Positions 17,745 through 26,394 of a stretch of DNA of 64,000 nucleotides are shown here, one piece after another. A program made the position numbers and the translations under genes. Source of the DNA: Mumia sp050632745. Lineage in GTDB: Bacteria > Actinomycetota > Actinomycetes > Propionibacteriales > Nocardioidaceae. Under the pieces are notes generated by a model. It was not told the DNA's origin and made no database searches. It saw nothing but the letters and a program-made list of their open reading frames with translations. Position 1 is the first letter of the stretch. Every line of letters begins with the position of its first letter. Where the stretch lies: NCBI RefSeq assembly GCF_050632745.1, contig NZ_JBODSD010000006.1:62001-126000 (forward strand), read 5' to 3'.

Positions 17745-19030
17745 GTGCGCGAGGCCGCCTGATCGACGTCGCGCCGCTGCGCACCGGGCGGGCGTTCCGC
17801 CGGCTCTGGCTAGGAAGCTTGCTGGCGGCGCTGGGCGGGCAGATGAGCATGGTCGCCCTCCTCCAGCAGGTGTGGGACCTGACGGGCAGTGCCGCACTCA
17901 TGGGCACGCTCGGGCTCGCCCACGCCGTGCCGATGGTCGTGCTCGGCCTGTACGGCGGTGCGCTGGCCGACTCCTACGACCGCCGTCGCGTCGTGCTCGC
18001 GACCACCGGAGGCGCCTCCGTGGTCGCGGTGGCGCTCGCCCTGCAGGCCGCGGCCCGGGTCGAGGCTCTCGCCGTCGTGCTCGCCCTGGTCGCCGTCCAG
18101 GCCGGGTGCGGGGCGCTCGGGGCGCCGGCGCGCCGTGCCCTGATCGCCCGGCTGCTGCCCGGGGACCAGGTGGCCGCCGGCGTCGCGGTCACCCACGTCG
18201 GGTTCCAGGTGGCGATGCTGGTCGGACCCGCGCTGGGCGGCGTGCTGGTCGCCGTCGGCGGGACCGCCTCCTGCTTCGCCGGCCAGGCCGTGCTCCTGGT
18301 CGTGGCGTGGGGGACGACCCGCGGGCTCCCGGCCGTCCCTGCTCGAGGGGACGGGGGAGGGGTGCAGGATCGGGTGCCGCGGCAGCGCGCCGCCGTCCGG
18401 CGCGGCCTCGCGTACGTGGTGCGGTCGCCCGCGCTGCGCGGTGCCGTGCTCACCGACGTGCTCGCGACCGTGCTCGTGATGCCGGTGTCGCTCTTCCCCG
18501 TGGTCGTGGACGCGCGCTTCGGCGGCGACCCGGCGGTCACCGGTCTGCTCCTGTCCGCGGTCGGGGCAGGGGGCATCCTCGGCGGGCTCGCGTCCGGCGT
18601 CGCGTCGCGGGCCGAGCACCCGGGCCGCGTGATGGTCGTGGCGGCGACGACCTGGTGCGCCGGGGTCGCCGCGTTCGGCGCCTCACCGTGGCTCCTGCCG
18701 GCGCTGGCGGCCCTCGCCGTCGCGGGAGCGGCCGACACCCTGGCGGTGATCGCGCGCGGCGTGGTGACGCAGCTCGCCGCGACCGACGGCTACCGCGGCC
18801 GCGTCTCGTCGGTGGAGCACGTCGTCGGGGTCGCCGGACCGGACCTGGGCAACGCCCGCGGGGGAGTGGTCTCCGGTCTCACCTCGCCCGAGGTCGCCCT
18901 GGTCTCCGGCGGCCTCGTCGGTGCGGCCGGCGTGCTCGCGGTGGCGGCGACGCACCCCGCGCTGCGCGCCTTCAGCCGCGCGTCGCCCGCCGTCCCGCAC
19001 GCGCCGCGAAGGCGTCCAGCGCGTCGATGA
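17741..19030 (+). CDS. MFS transporter
   Basis: 429-residue major facilitator with about 12 hydrophobic helices. FRRLWLGSLLAALGGQMSMVA starts the first, GGALADSYDRRRVVLATTGG carries the cytoplasmic loop 2-3 motif (GxLaDrxgRrxv), and ARRALIARLLPGDQVAAGVAV and VAMLVGPALGGVLVA are typical of the MFS_3/enterobactin-exporter-like branch. Start GTG 17741 overlaps the marR stop by 4 bp. The operon with MarR suggests regulated drug or metabolite efflux. Its 3' end overlaps the convergent Fic gene by 59 bp; both reading frames are clearly real in this overlap. Confidence 0.88.
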   Translation: MSARGRLIDVAPLRTGRAFRRLWLGSLLAALGGQMSMVALLQQVWDLTGSAALMGTLGLAHAVPMVVLGLYGGALADSYDRRRVVLATTGGASVVAVALALQAAARVEALAVVLALVAVQAGCGALGAPARRALIARLLPGDQVAAGVAVTHVGFQVAMLVGPALGGVLVAVGGTASCFAGQAVLLVVAWGTTRGLPAVPARGDGGGVQDRVPRQRAAVRRGLAYVVRSPALRGAVLTDVLATVLVMPVSLFPVVVDARFGGDPAVTGLLLSAVGAGGILGGLASGVASRAEHPGRVMVVAATTWCAGVAAFGASPWLLPALAALAVAGAADTLAVIARGVVTQLAATDGYRGRVSSVEHVVGVAGPDLGNARGGVVSGLTSPEVALVSGGLVGAAGVLAVAATHPALRAFSRASPAVPHAPRRRPARR

Positions 19031-20210
19031 CCTCGGGGCACTGCCACACGCGGTTGCGGGCGCCGGTGCCGACCTGGACCAGGATGCCCGCCTCGACGAG
19101 ACGGTCGATCGCACCCTGGGCGGCGACGTCGCTGATGCCGAGCTCGCGCGCGACCAGCGGGTTGTCGACCGCCGGGTGGCGGACCAGCAGCGCCGGCATC
19201 CGGTGCACGGCGGCATGCCGGCGGGCGACGACGCGGGCCGTCCAGTCGTCGCGCAGGGCGAGGAGCTCGGCGACCAGCAGGTTGCCGTTGGCGATCGCGC
19301 GCAGCGTCGCGCCGGCCATCTCGGACACGATCGGACCCGGGTCGCCGGCCCGGTAGGCACCCAGTGCGGAGAAGTAGCGCGACGTGTCGGTCAGCAGCCC
19401 CGCCGAGATCGGCACCGTGACCCGCTGGGAGACGCCCTTCCCGCGCAGCATGGCGTGCACGAGCGCCCGTCCGGTGCGGCCGTTGCCGTCGGTGAACGGG
19501 TGGATCGTCTCGAACTGCGCGTGCGCGAGCGCGGCCTGGACCAGCACCGGCAGGTCGTCGCGGGCGACGAAGGCGAGCAGGTCCGCCATCGCCTCCGGGA
19601 CCCGGCTGTGGTGAGGCGGCACGAACTCGGCGGCGTGCGGCCCGTACGAGGTGCCGCCGACCCACACCTGCTCCTCGCGCCAGCGTCCGGCGTGCCCGGG
19701 GTCGCTGTCGGCGAGCAGCGTGCGGTGCAGGGCCAGGACGGAGTCCAGGTCGAGATGGTCGGCCAGGGCGAGAGCGGCGCGCATCGTCGCCACGTTGCGT
19801 GCGACCAGGCGTGCGTTCGGGCCGGCGGTGGCCCCGATCTCGGCCAGGGCCAGCTGGCGGGCGCCCGCGGTGAGGTTCTCGATCTGGGACGACGAGGCGG
19901 ACTCGCTGCGGAGCAGGATCGTGCTCATCGGCCCGAGCTCGGTGACGTCGCCCGCGGACTCGGGCTCGTGGACGTCGCTGAACGCGCGCGACACCGACGC
20001 GTCGAAGCGGGCGACCTCGACCGCGGCCTCCTCCGCCTCCGCGACCAGGGAGGAGTCGAGGTCGACCGCGAGAGCGGCGATGGGCGGGACCACGGCCGCC
20101 TGGTACGGACCGGCGTGCCGGCGCCGCTGCGTGCGCGAGATGCCGGAGTCGGGCAGGCGGGTCCACGGGTGGTCCTCCCACCCCAGAGCCGGCCACGGAA
20201 CCTTCTCCAT
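18972..20210 (-). CDS. Fic family protein with C-terminal winged helix
   Basis: 412-residue Fic enzyme, which would transfer AMP (or another nucleotide moiety) to protein hydroxyls. The Fic motif HPFTDGNGRTGR is intact (237-248), with the catalytic His 237. The N-terminal Fic_N part carries the inhibitory motif SSSQIEN (106-112), matching (S/T)xxxE(G/N), so the enzyme is probably autoinhibited. The last about 70 residues (NPLVARELGISDVAAQGAIDRLVEAGIL) form a winged-helix DNA-binding domain. Start ATG 20210 with TAAGAT exactly 6 nt upstream. That box is overlapped by the perfect inverted repeat 20221-20250, suggesting self-repression. No separate antitoxin gene is seen. Confidence 0.9.
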   Translation of the reverse strand: MEKVPWPALGWEDHPWTRLPDSGISRTQRRRHAGPYQAAVVPPIAALAVDLDSSLVAEAEEAAVEVARFDASVSRAFSDVHEPESAGDVTELGPMSTILLRSESASSSQIENLTAGARQLALAEIGATAGPNARLVARNVATMRAALALADHLDLDSVLALHRTLLADSDPGHAGRWREEQVWVGGTSYGPHAAEFVPPHHSRVPEAMADLLAFVARDDLPVLVQAALAHAQFETIHPFTDGNGRTGRALVHAMLRGKGVSQRVTVPISAGLLTDTSRYFSALGAYRAGDPGPIVSEMAGATLRAIANGNLLVAELLALRDDWTARVVARRHAAVHRMPALLVRHPAVDNPLVARELGISDVAAQGAIDRLVEAGILVQVGTGARNRVWQCPEVIDALDAFAARAGRRATRG

Positions 20211-20216
20211 GGGGGC

Positions 20217-20250
20217 ATCTTACCGAAGGTTTCGCATTTTACCTTCGGTA
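20217..20250 (-). promoter_or_regulatory. inverted-repeat operator over the fic promoter
   Basis: A perfect 10-bp inverted repeat TACCGAAGGT (20221-20230) and ACCTTCGGTA (20241-20250), separated by an AT-rich 10-nt spacer. On the minus strand its end merges with the -10 box TAAGAT (20222-20217), which is exactly 6 nt before the fic ATG. Any protein binding the repeat would block initiation. The fic product's own C-terminal winged helix is the best candidate; the HIT gene start is 470 bp away and is not served by this site. Confidence 0.7.
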
Positions 20251-20270
20251 GCTGACGTGCGCCCGCTCGC

Positions 20271-20723
20271 TCACGACGCGAGCGCGGCCCGGATGCGCCC
20301 GGCGTACGCGTCCGCCTCGCCCGCGGCGTACTTCGTGCGCGGCCAGAAGAACCCGCGCAACCCGTCCCCCTTGGTCCGGGGGACGACGTGGACGTGCAGG
20401 TGCGGCACCGACTGCGAGACCACGTTGTTCTCCGCGACCCACGTCCCCTGCGCGCCGAGGACCTCGGGCAGCGCCCGGGCGACACGCTGGACGACCGCGA
20501 AGTACGGCCCGAGCCGGTCGGACGCGAGATCGGGCAGCGTCACCACGTGGGCGCGCGGGACGACGAGGACGTGGCCCTTGAACACGGGACGATGGTCGAG
20601 GAACCCGATCGTGTCGGCGTCGTCGTACACGATGGGGGCGTCGAGCTCGCCTGCCACCACCCGGCAGAACGTGCACGACGGGTCGTACGACGGGTCCTTC
20701 ACCGGTCCGGTCCACGCAGACAT
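20271..20723 (-). CDS. HIT family protein
   Basis: 150-residue histidine-triad hydrolase/transferase acting on nucleoside monophosphate linkages (for example AMP-lysine or Ap4A). The triad HLHVHVV (His-x-His-x-His) lies near residue 112, preceded by WVAENNVVSQSVP. The N-terminal CTFCRVVAGELDAPIVYDD has the CxxC zinc-site-like pattern of the HinT/Fhit-like bacterial group; FKGHVLVVPRAHV is the usual strand before the core helix. Start ATG 20723 was chosen over 20756 because the latter overlaps the neighbouring + strand gene. It faces away from the AlkZ-like gene at 20738. The substrate is not predictable. Confidence 0.88.
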   Translation of the reverse strand: MSAWTGPVKDPSYDPSCTFCRVVAGELDAPIVYDDADTIGFLDHRPVFKGHVLVVPRAHVVTLPDLASDRLGPYFAVVQRVARALPEVLGAQGTWVAENNVVSQSVPHLHVHVVPRTKGDGLRGFFWPRTKYAAGEADAYAGRIRAALAS

Positions 20724-20737
20724 GGAGGCATCGAACC

Positions 20738-21880
20738 ATGACGGCACGGCTGTCACCCGACGACCTGGCGCGTCGCACGCTGGCGCGTCAGCTGCCCGAG
20801 CCGAGCGGCACGGGCGTCGCCGACCTCGTCGCGCTGTACGCCGCGCTCGGGCCGGTGCAGACCCAGGTCCCGCGCGCGGCGTTCCTCTTCGCCTCCTCGC
20901 GCCTGCCCGGCATCACCCACGAGACCGTCGTCGAGGCGTTCGAGTCGTACGCGCTGGTCAAGGGCACGACGCTGCGCGGCACCGTCCACAGCTCGACGGC
21001 GCGCCACCACGCCTGGTCGGCCGCTGTGGCCGGCCCGCGCCTGGGGATGGCGCTCCCGAAGGCGCTGCGGCTCGACCGCCTCACGACCGACGACGTCCGC
21101 GCGGAGACGGCGTCGTACGCCCGCGACGACTGGCGCGACCGCGACGCGCTCGTCGAGCACGTGGCGCGCTGGCTCGCCGAGCGGGAGTCCGACGGCCACG
21201 GCGTCGTGGCGGACTCGCACGCGCGCAACCTGCTCTGGGGCTCCCCGCAGCTGGTCCGACGACCCCCCGACCGTCGCTGGCACACCCGCACGGACACGCA
21301 GCACCGGCTCGCCACCGAGGTCTACGCCGTCGACGCCGCCGACCACGACCCGGAGGTGGCGCGGCGGGAGCTGGTGCGCGTCCACCTCGCGTCGTACGGC
21401 CCGGTGACCCGGCGCGACGTCGCGTGGTGGCTCGGCGACACCCTTCGCCCCGTGGACGCCGCGATCGACGCGCTCGGCGACGAGGTCGTGCGCTTCGAGG
21501 GGCCCGACGGCCGGGTCTACCTGGACCTCGCCGACGCCCCCGACGGGAGCACGTACGACGGAGGGCTCCGGCTGCTGCCGGAGTTCGACGGGCTGCTGCT
21601 CGGCTTCGAGGGCACGGGGCCGGAGCGGGCCCGGTTCACCACGCCCGACAACCACGAGCGGATCTTCAACCGGGTCAACGGCACGACGACGCCGATGGTC
21701 CTCGACGGGACCCGCATCGTCGCGCAGTGGCGGATCGTCCCGCGGGGGAGCCGCGTCGACGTCGAGGTGATCCCGCTGCCCGGGGAGCGGGCCCCCGACG
21801 AGGCGGCGGTCGCGAAGGCCCTGCCTGCGGTGGAGGCGGTCCTGGCGACGACGGTGGCGGACCTGCGGACGACCGCGTGA
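20738..21880 (+). CDS. winged helix DNA-binding domain protein (HTH_42, AlkZ-like), second copy
   Basis: 380-residue HTH_42 family member, distinct from the one at 15442-16626. Recognisable pieces are LARRTLARQLPEPSG, ALGPVQTQVPRAAFLFASSRLP (with the Q-T-Q triplet that matches the QΦQ active-site motif of AlkZ-type glycosylases), TLRGTVHSSTARHHAW, YGPVTRRDVAWWLG and LLPEFDGLLLGFEG. The QTQ motif makes a DNA-repair glycosylase or DNA-binding role more plausible here than in the other copy. GGAGG (20724-20728) precedes the ATG by 9 nt. The start lies 14 bp from the divergent HIT start. Confidence 0.82.
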   Translation: MTARLSPDDLARRTLARQLPEPSGTGVADLVALYAALGPVQTQVPRAAFLFASSRLPGITHETVVEAFESYALVKGTTLRGTVHSSTARHHAWSAAVAGPRLGMALPKALRLDRLTTDDVRAETASYARDDWRDRDALVEHVARWLAERESDGHGVVADSHARNLLWGSPQLVRRPPDRRWHTRTDTQHRLATEVYAVDAADHDPEVARRELVRVHLASYGPVTRRDVAWWLGDTLRPVDAAIDALGDEVVRFEGPDGRVYLDLADAPDGSTYDGGLRLLPEFDGLLLGFEGTGPERARFTTPDNHERIFNRVNGTTTPMVLDGTRIVAQWRIVPRGSRVDVEVIPLPGERAPDEAAVAKALPAVEAVLATTVADLRTTA

Positions 21881-21990
21881 GCCGCGGCGAGCGTTCGGAG
21901 ACCGGTCCCGCGCCGTTCATCCTGCGTTCCTCAGGCGTTGCCCGCGCTCGGAGAGGGTGAGGCGACCATCCCCCCGACCGAGGAGCCCCT

Positions 21991-24363
21991 GTGTCCCGCC
22001 TGCTCCGCCGCAGTGCCGGAGGCGTCGCCGCCGTCGCGCTGATCGCGGCGTTCGTCCCCGCCGCCTTCGCCGAACCCGGCACCCGTGCCGACCACGACCG
22101 TCACGGCCCCGGGAAGTCCGCCGCGAAGGCCACGGCCTTCCACCGCACGGCGACGTACCCGGTCTACCGCAACCTCCCCGCCGACGTCGCGAGCACCGAC
22201 GAGACCGTCGCCGAGATCTCCGACGTCTCCCCGGACGGGCGGACCCTCGTCTACACCGACGCGCCGGGGAAGCGGATCGGCTTCCTCGACATCTCCGACG
22301 CGTCGCGACCCCGCGGCCTCGGGACGCTCTCGCTCGTCGAGCTCGGCGATGCCGACGACCAGCCCACCTCCGTCGCGGTCGTCGGCCGGTACGTCCTCGT
22401 CGTGGTCGACACGAGCACGTCGTTCACCGACCCCTCCGGCCGGCTCGACGTCATCCGCCTGTCGGACCGCTCGCGCGTGCGCAGCATCGACCTCGAGGGT
22501 CAGCCCGACTCGATCGCGGTCAACGCCGACGAGACCCTTGCGGCGGTCGCGATCGAGAACCAGCGCGACGAAGAGGCCACCCCGCCCGGTGGGAAGGAGG
22601 GCGACCTGCCCCAGGCGCCGGCCGGCTTCGTCCAGGTCCTCGACCTCGACGGCGCGCCGGCGACGTGGTCCGCCGACCGTGTCGACCTCGTCGCCCCGGA
22701 CGGCAGCGCGCTGCCGGAGCTGGTGGAGGCCGGGCTCGCCGAGCCGACCGACCCCGAGCCGGAGTACGTCGCGATCAACGGCCGCGACGAGCTGGCCGTC
22801 ACGCTGCAGGAGAACAACGGCGTCGCTCTGATCGACCTGCGCAGCCGCCGGCTCACCTCCGTCTTCTCCGCGGGGACGGTCGACCTCGACGGGATCGACG
22901 CCACCAAGGACGGCGTGATCGCTCCCGACGACAGCCTCACCGGCGTACGCCGTGAGCCCGACGCGATCGCGTGGGTCGACGACGACCACCTGGCCACCGC
23001 CAACGAGGGCGACTGGAAGGGCGGGTCGCGCGGCTGGACGGTGTTCGACATCGACGGCGAGGTCGTCTGGGACGCCGGCAACACCCTCGAGCGGGCGGTG
23101 GTCCGCCACGGCCTGCACAACGAGGACCGCGCCGCCAAGAAGGGCACCGAGCCGGAGGGCATCGCGGTCGCGACGATCGGCGGGACGCGCTACGCGTTCG
23201 TCGGCTCGGAGCGCAGCAACGTCGTCGCCGCGTACGACGTCGCCGACCCGGCCCACCCGGTGCTGCGCCAGATGATCCCGACCACGAACGGCCCCGAGGG
23301 CCTGCTCCCCGTCCCCGAGCGCGGACTGCTCGCCGTCTCCAGCGAGACCGACGACGCGAGCGTCGGGGTCCGCGCCTCGGTGGGCCTCTACCGACTGGGC
23401 AAGGGCGCGGCGGAGTTCCCGTCGATCGTCTCCGGGGACGCCGACGGAGCGCCGATCGGCTGGACGGCACTCGGCGCGCTGTCCGCCGACCCCGCGAGCC
23501 CGAAGCGGCTCTGGACCGCCTCCGACGCCGCCCTGAAGACGGCGCGGCTCTACTCCGTCGACACGTCCGCCACGCAGGCCCGCATCACCCGCGCGCTCAC
23601 GGTGACCGACGGCGGCAAGCCCGCGGCGCTCGACGTCGAAGGCGTGTTCGCCCGCCCGCAAGGTGGCTTCTGGCTGGCCGCCGAGGGTGCGACCGGACCG
23701 CAGAACGCCCTGGTGAGGACCGACGGAGCGGGCGCCGTCCAGGAGCGCGTGGCGCTCCCGGCCGACGTCTCCGCACACGTCGGCAAGTGGGGTCTCGAAG
23801 GCGTCACGGCGACCAACGACCGCGGCGGCGAGCACGTGTGGGTCGCGCTCCAGCGTCCGCTCTGGACCGATCCGGCCAGCACCGCGAGCACGGTCGACGG
23901 CGCCGACGTGGCCCGGATCGGACGGTACGACGTCCGCGACCGGTCCTGGCACTGGTACGGCTACCGCCTCGAGGCTCCCAGATCCGCGGCCGACTGGATC
24001 GGCCTGTCGGAGATCACCGCGGTCGACGGAGACACGCTCGCCGTGATCGAGCGCGACAAGCTCAACGGTCCCGCGGCGAAGGTCAAGCGCGTCTACACCG
24101 TCGACATCCCCGCGCGGGAGTCCCGCGACGGGATCACGATGCTGCGCAAGCGGCTGGCGTACGACGTCCTGCCCGACCTCCGCGCGACCCGCGGCTGGAC
24201 GCAGGAGAAGCTCGAGGGTCTGACGATCGGCGGCGACGGGCAGGTCTACGCCGTCACCGACAACGACGGGCTCGCGGACGCCACGGGCGAGACGGTGTTC
24301 CTGCGGCTCGGGAAGTCCCAGGCGGTCTTCCGCGGGGCCGGCGCGGGTCGCGGCGGGCGGTGA
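21991..24363 (+). CDS. secreted esterase-like/phytase-like beta-propeller protein
   Basis: 790-residue exported protein. The signal peptide is SRLLRRSAGGVAAVALIAAF with an AFA cleavage site near residue 27. Residues about 50-430 form repeated beta-blade segments (DISDASRPRGLGTLSL, DSIAVNADETLAAVAIENQ, PEGIAVATIGGTRYAFVGSE). Residues about 450-785 match the esterase-like-activity-of-phytase domain (EGVFARPQGGFWLAAEG, WGLEGVTATN, KLEGLTIGGDGQVYAVTDND). No lipobox or cell-wall anchor is seen, so it is probably released. It may hydrolyse phosphate esters; the substrate is not known. GTG start with GAGGAG upstream. Homologues are often annotated only by the domain name. Confidence 0.8.
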   Translation: MSRLLRRSAGGVAAVALIAAFVPAAFAEPGTRADHDRHGPGKSAAKATAFHRTATYPVYRNLPADVASTDETVAEISDVSPDGRTLVYTDAPGKRIGFLDISDASRPRGLGTLSLVELGDADDQPTSVAVVGRYVLVVVDTSTSFTDPSGRLDVIRLSDRSRVRSIDLEGQPDSIAVNADETLAAVAIENQRDEEATPPGGKEGDLPQAPAGFVQVLDLDGAPATWSADRVDLVAPDGSALPELVEAGLAEPTDPEPEYVAINGRDELAVTLQENNGVALIDLRSRRLTSVFSAGTVDLDGIDATKDGVIAPDDSLTGVRREPDAIAWVDDDHLATANEGDWKGGSRGWTVFDIDGEVVWDAGNTLERAVVRHGLHNEDRAAKKGTEPEGIAVATIGGTRYAFVGSERSNVVAAYDVADPAHPVLRQMIPTTNGPEGLLPVPERGLLAVSSETDDASVGVRASVGLYRLGKGAAEFPSIVSGDADGAPIGWTALGALSADPASPKRLWTASDAALKTARLYSVDTSATQARITRALTVTDGGKPAALDVEGVFARPQGGFWLAAEGATGPQNALVRTDGAGAVQERVALPADVSAHVGKWGLEGVTATNDRGGEHVWVALQRPLWTDPASTASTVDGADVARIGRYDVRDRSWHWYGYRLEAPRSAADWIGLSEITAVDGDTLAVIERDKLNGPAAKVKRVYTVDIPARESRDGITMLRKRLAYDVLPDLRATRGWTQEKLEGLTIGGDGQVYAVTDNDGLADATGETVFLRLGKSQAVFRGAGAGRGGR

Positions 24364-24392
24364 GCCTCCAGCGCCCTGCCTCTTGAGGCTCC

Positions 24393-24450
24393 GTGGGTGG
24401 GTGGGTGTCATGGCCTAAGATTCAATGACGCCCACCCACACCCGCGGAGG
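24393..24450 (+). promoter_or_regulatory. dxs promoter inside an imperfect inverted repeat
   Basis: GGGTGGGTGTCAT (ending 24411) and ATGACGCCCACCC (from 24425) are inverted repeats with one mismatch, separated by a 13-nt AT-richer loop. That loop holds the -10 box TAAGAT (24416-24421). Transcription would start near 24428 and give a roughly 26-nt leader with GGAGG (24446-24450) before ATG 24454. The repeat could be an operator, or a hairpin ending the upstream phytase-like transcript. Confidence 0.5.
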
Positions 24451-24453
24451 ACC

Positions 24454-26316
24454 ATGAGCACGCTCGATCGGATCAGCCAGCCGAGCGATCTGAGGGATCT
24501 CAGCGACGCCGAGCTGGACGAGCTCGCCGAGGAGATCCGCGAGCGCCTGATCGTCGCCGTCGCCGCCCACGGGGGCCACCTCGGCCCCAACCTGGGGGTC
24601 GTCGAGCTGACGATGGCGATCCACCGCGTGTTCGACTCCCCGCGCGACCGGGTCGTGTTCGACACCGGCCACCAGGCCTACGTGCACAAGATGCTGACGG
24701 GGCGGGCCTCCGCCTTCGACCAGCTCCGGATGGAGGGTGGCCTCTCGGGCTACCCGAGCCAGGCCGAGTCCGACCACGACGTCGTGGAGAACTCCCACGC
24801 GTCGACCAGCCTCTCGTACGCCGACGGCCTCGCGAAGGCCAACATGGTCACCGGACGTCCGGACCACGTGGTCGCGGTGATCGGCGACGGCGCCCTCACC
24901 GGCGGCATGGCGTGGGAGGCGCTCAACAACATCGCGGCCGACGCCGACCGGCGCCTCGTGATCGTCGTCAACGACAACGGCCGCTCCTACCGGCCGACGG
25001 TCGGCGGCCTCGCCAACCACCTCGCGCGGCTGCGCACCAACCCCCGCTACGAGCCGGCGCTCCGGGCGGTGCGCGAGCGCCTCACCAACACCAACAACGC
25101 CGTCGGCCAGGCGACGTACGAGGCCCTGCACGCGATCAAGAAGGGCCTCAAGGACGCCCTCTACCCGCAGGGGATGTTCGAGGACCTCGGCCTCAAGTAC
25201 ATCGGGCCCATCGACGGCCACGACCGTCCCGCGGTCGAGAAGGCCCTCACCCAGGCCCGGACCTTCGGCGGCCCCGCGATCGTGCACGTCATCACGACCA
25301 AGGGCCAGGGCTACGACATCGCCGTGGCCAACGAAGAGGACCAGATGCACCAGGCCAAGGCGTTCGACCGCCTGACCGGGGAGGCGCTGGCCGTCGAGCC
25401 GACCTCGTGGACGTCGGTCTTCCGCGACGAGCTGGTCCGCATCGGCGACGAGCGCCACGACGTCGTCGCGATCACCGCGGCGATGCTCTCGCCGACCGGC
25501 CTGGACGCGTTCGCCGACAAGTTCCCCGAGCGCACCTACGACGTCGGCATCGCCGAGCAGCACGCGGTCACCAGCGCCGCGGGTCTCGCGCTCGGCGGGC
25601 TCCACCCCGTCGTGGCGGTCTACTCGACCTTCCTCAACCGCGCCTTCGACCAGGTGCTGCTCGACGTCGCCCTGCACAAGTGCGGTGTCACCTTCGTGCT
25701 CGACCGCGCCGGCGTGACCGGCGACGACGGCCCGAGCCACAACGGCATGTGGGACATGTCGATCCTCCAGGTCGTGCCGACGCTGCGGCTGGCCGCACCG
25801 CGCGACGGCTCCCGGCTGAGGGAGCTGCTCCGCGAGGCCGTCACCGTCGAGGACGCCCCGACCGTCGTCCGCTTCCCCAAGGGCGGCGTCACCGCCGACG
25901 TCGACGCGATCGGCCAGGTCGGCCGCTGCGACGTGCTGCTGCGCGACGGTGCCGAGGACGTCCTCGTGGTCGCTGCCGGCCCGATGGTCCGCCAGGCGCT
26001 CGACGCCGCCGCGCTGCTGCGCGCACAGGGGATCGGTGTCACCGTCGTCGACCCGCGGTGGGTCAAGCCGCTCGACCCTGCGCTCGTCGACCTCGCGGCG
26101 CGCCACCGGCTCCTCGTGACCGTCGAGGACAGCGGCCGCGTCGGCGGGATGGGCTCGGTCCTCACGCAGATGCTCGCCGACGCCGACGTCCGCACCCCGG
26201 TGCGGGTCCACGGCGTGACCCAGGAGTTCTTCGACCACGCCAAGCGGGACGTCCTCCTCGAGCGGATGGGCCTGACCGGCGAGGCGATCGCAGCCGACGC
26301 GCTGGCGCGGCTCTGA
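24454..26316 (+). CDS. dxs: 1-deoxy-D-xylulose-5-phosphate synthase
   Basis: 620-residue thiamine diphosphate enzyme that condenses pyruvate and glyceraldehyde-3-phosphate, the first step of the MEP isoprenoid pathway. Visible parts are GGHLGPNLGVVELTMAIHRVF near the N-terminus, the ThDP motif GDGALTGGMAWEALNN (about 149-164), TTKGQGY, the pyrimidine-binding EQHAVTSAAGLALGG, DRAGVTGDDGPSHNGMWD and the C-terminal transketolase domain (VEDSGRVGGMG). Length is normal. ATG 24454 with GGAGG 3 nt upstream is the start; the open frame continues upstream but lacks support. Monocistronic or co-transcribed with the downstream permease after 78 bp. Confidence 0.97.
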   Translation: MSTLDRISQPSDLRDLSDAELDELAEEIRERLIVAVAAHGGHLGPNLGVVELTMAIHRVFDSPRDRVVFDTGHQAYVHKMLTGRASAFDQLRMEGGLSGYPSQAESDHDVVENSHASTSLSYADGLAKANMVTGRPDHVVAVIGDGALTGGMAWEALNNIAADADRRLVIVVNDNGRSYRPTVGGLANHLARLRTNPRYEPALRAVRERLTNTNNAVGQATYEALHAIKKGLKDALYPQGMFEDLGLKYIGPIDGHDRPAVEKALTQARTFGGPAIVHVITTKGQGYDIAVANEEDQMHQAKAFDRLTGEALAVEPTSWTSVFRDELVRIGDERHDVVAITAAMLSPTGLDAFADKFPERTYDVGIAEQHAVTSAAGLALGGLHPVVAVYSTFLNRAFDQVLLDVALHKCGVTFVLDRAGVTGDDGPSHNGMWDMSILQVVPTLRLAAPRDGSRLRELLREAVTVEDAPTVVRFPKGGVTADVDAIGQVGRCDVLLRDGAEDVLVVAAGPMVRQALDAAALLRAQGIGVTVVDPRWVKPLDPALVDLAARHRLLVTVEDSGRVGGMGSVLTQMLADADVRTPVRVHGVTQEFFDHAKRDVLLERMGLTGEAIAADALARL

Positions 26317-26394
26317 GCTGACGGCGGGGCCGGCTCTCCGAACTGCCGCCTCCGTCGTCACGCGGCATAGTGGCCCCGAGGGAGGGGGACCACG

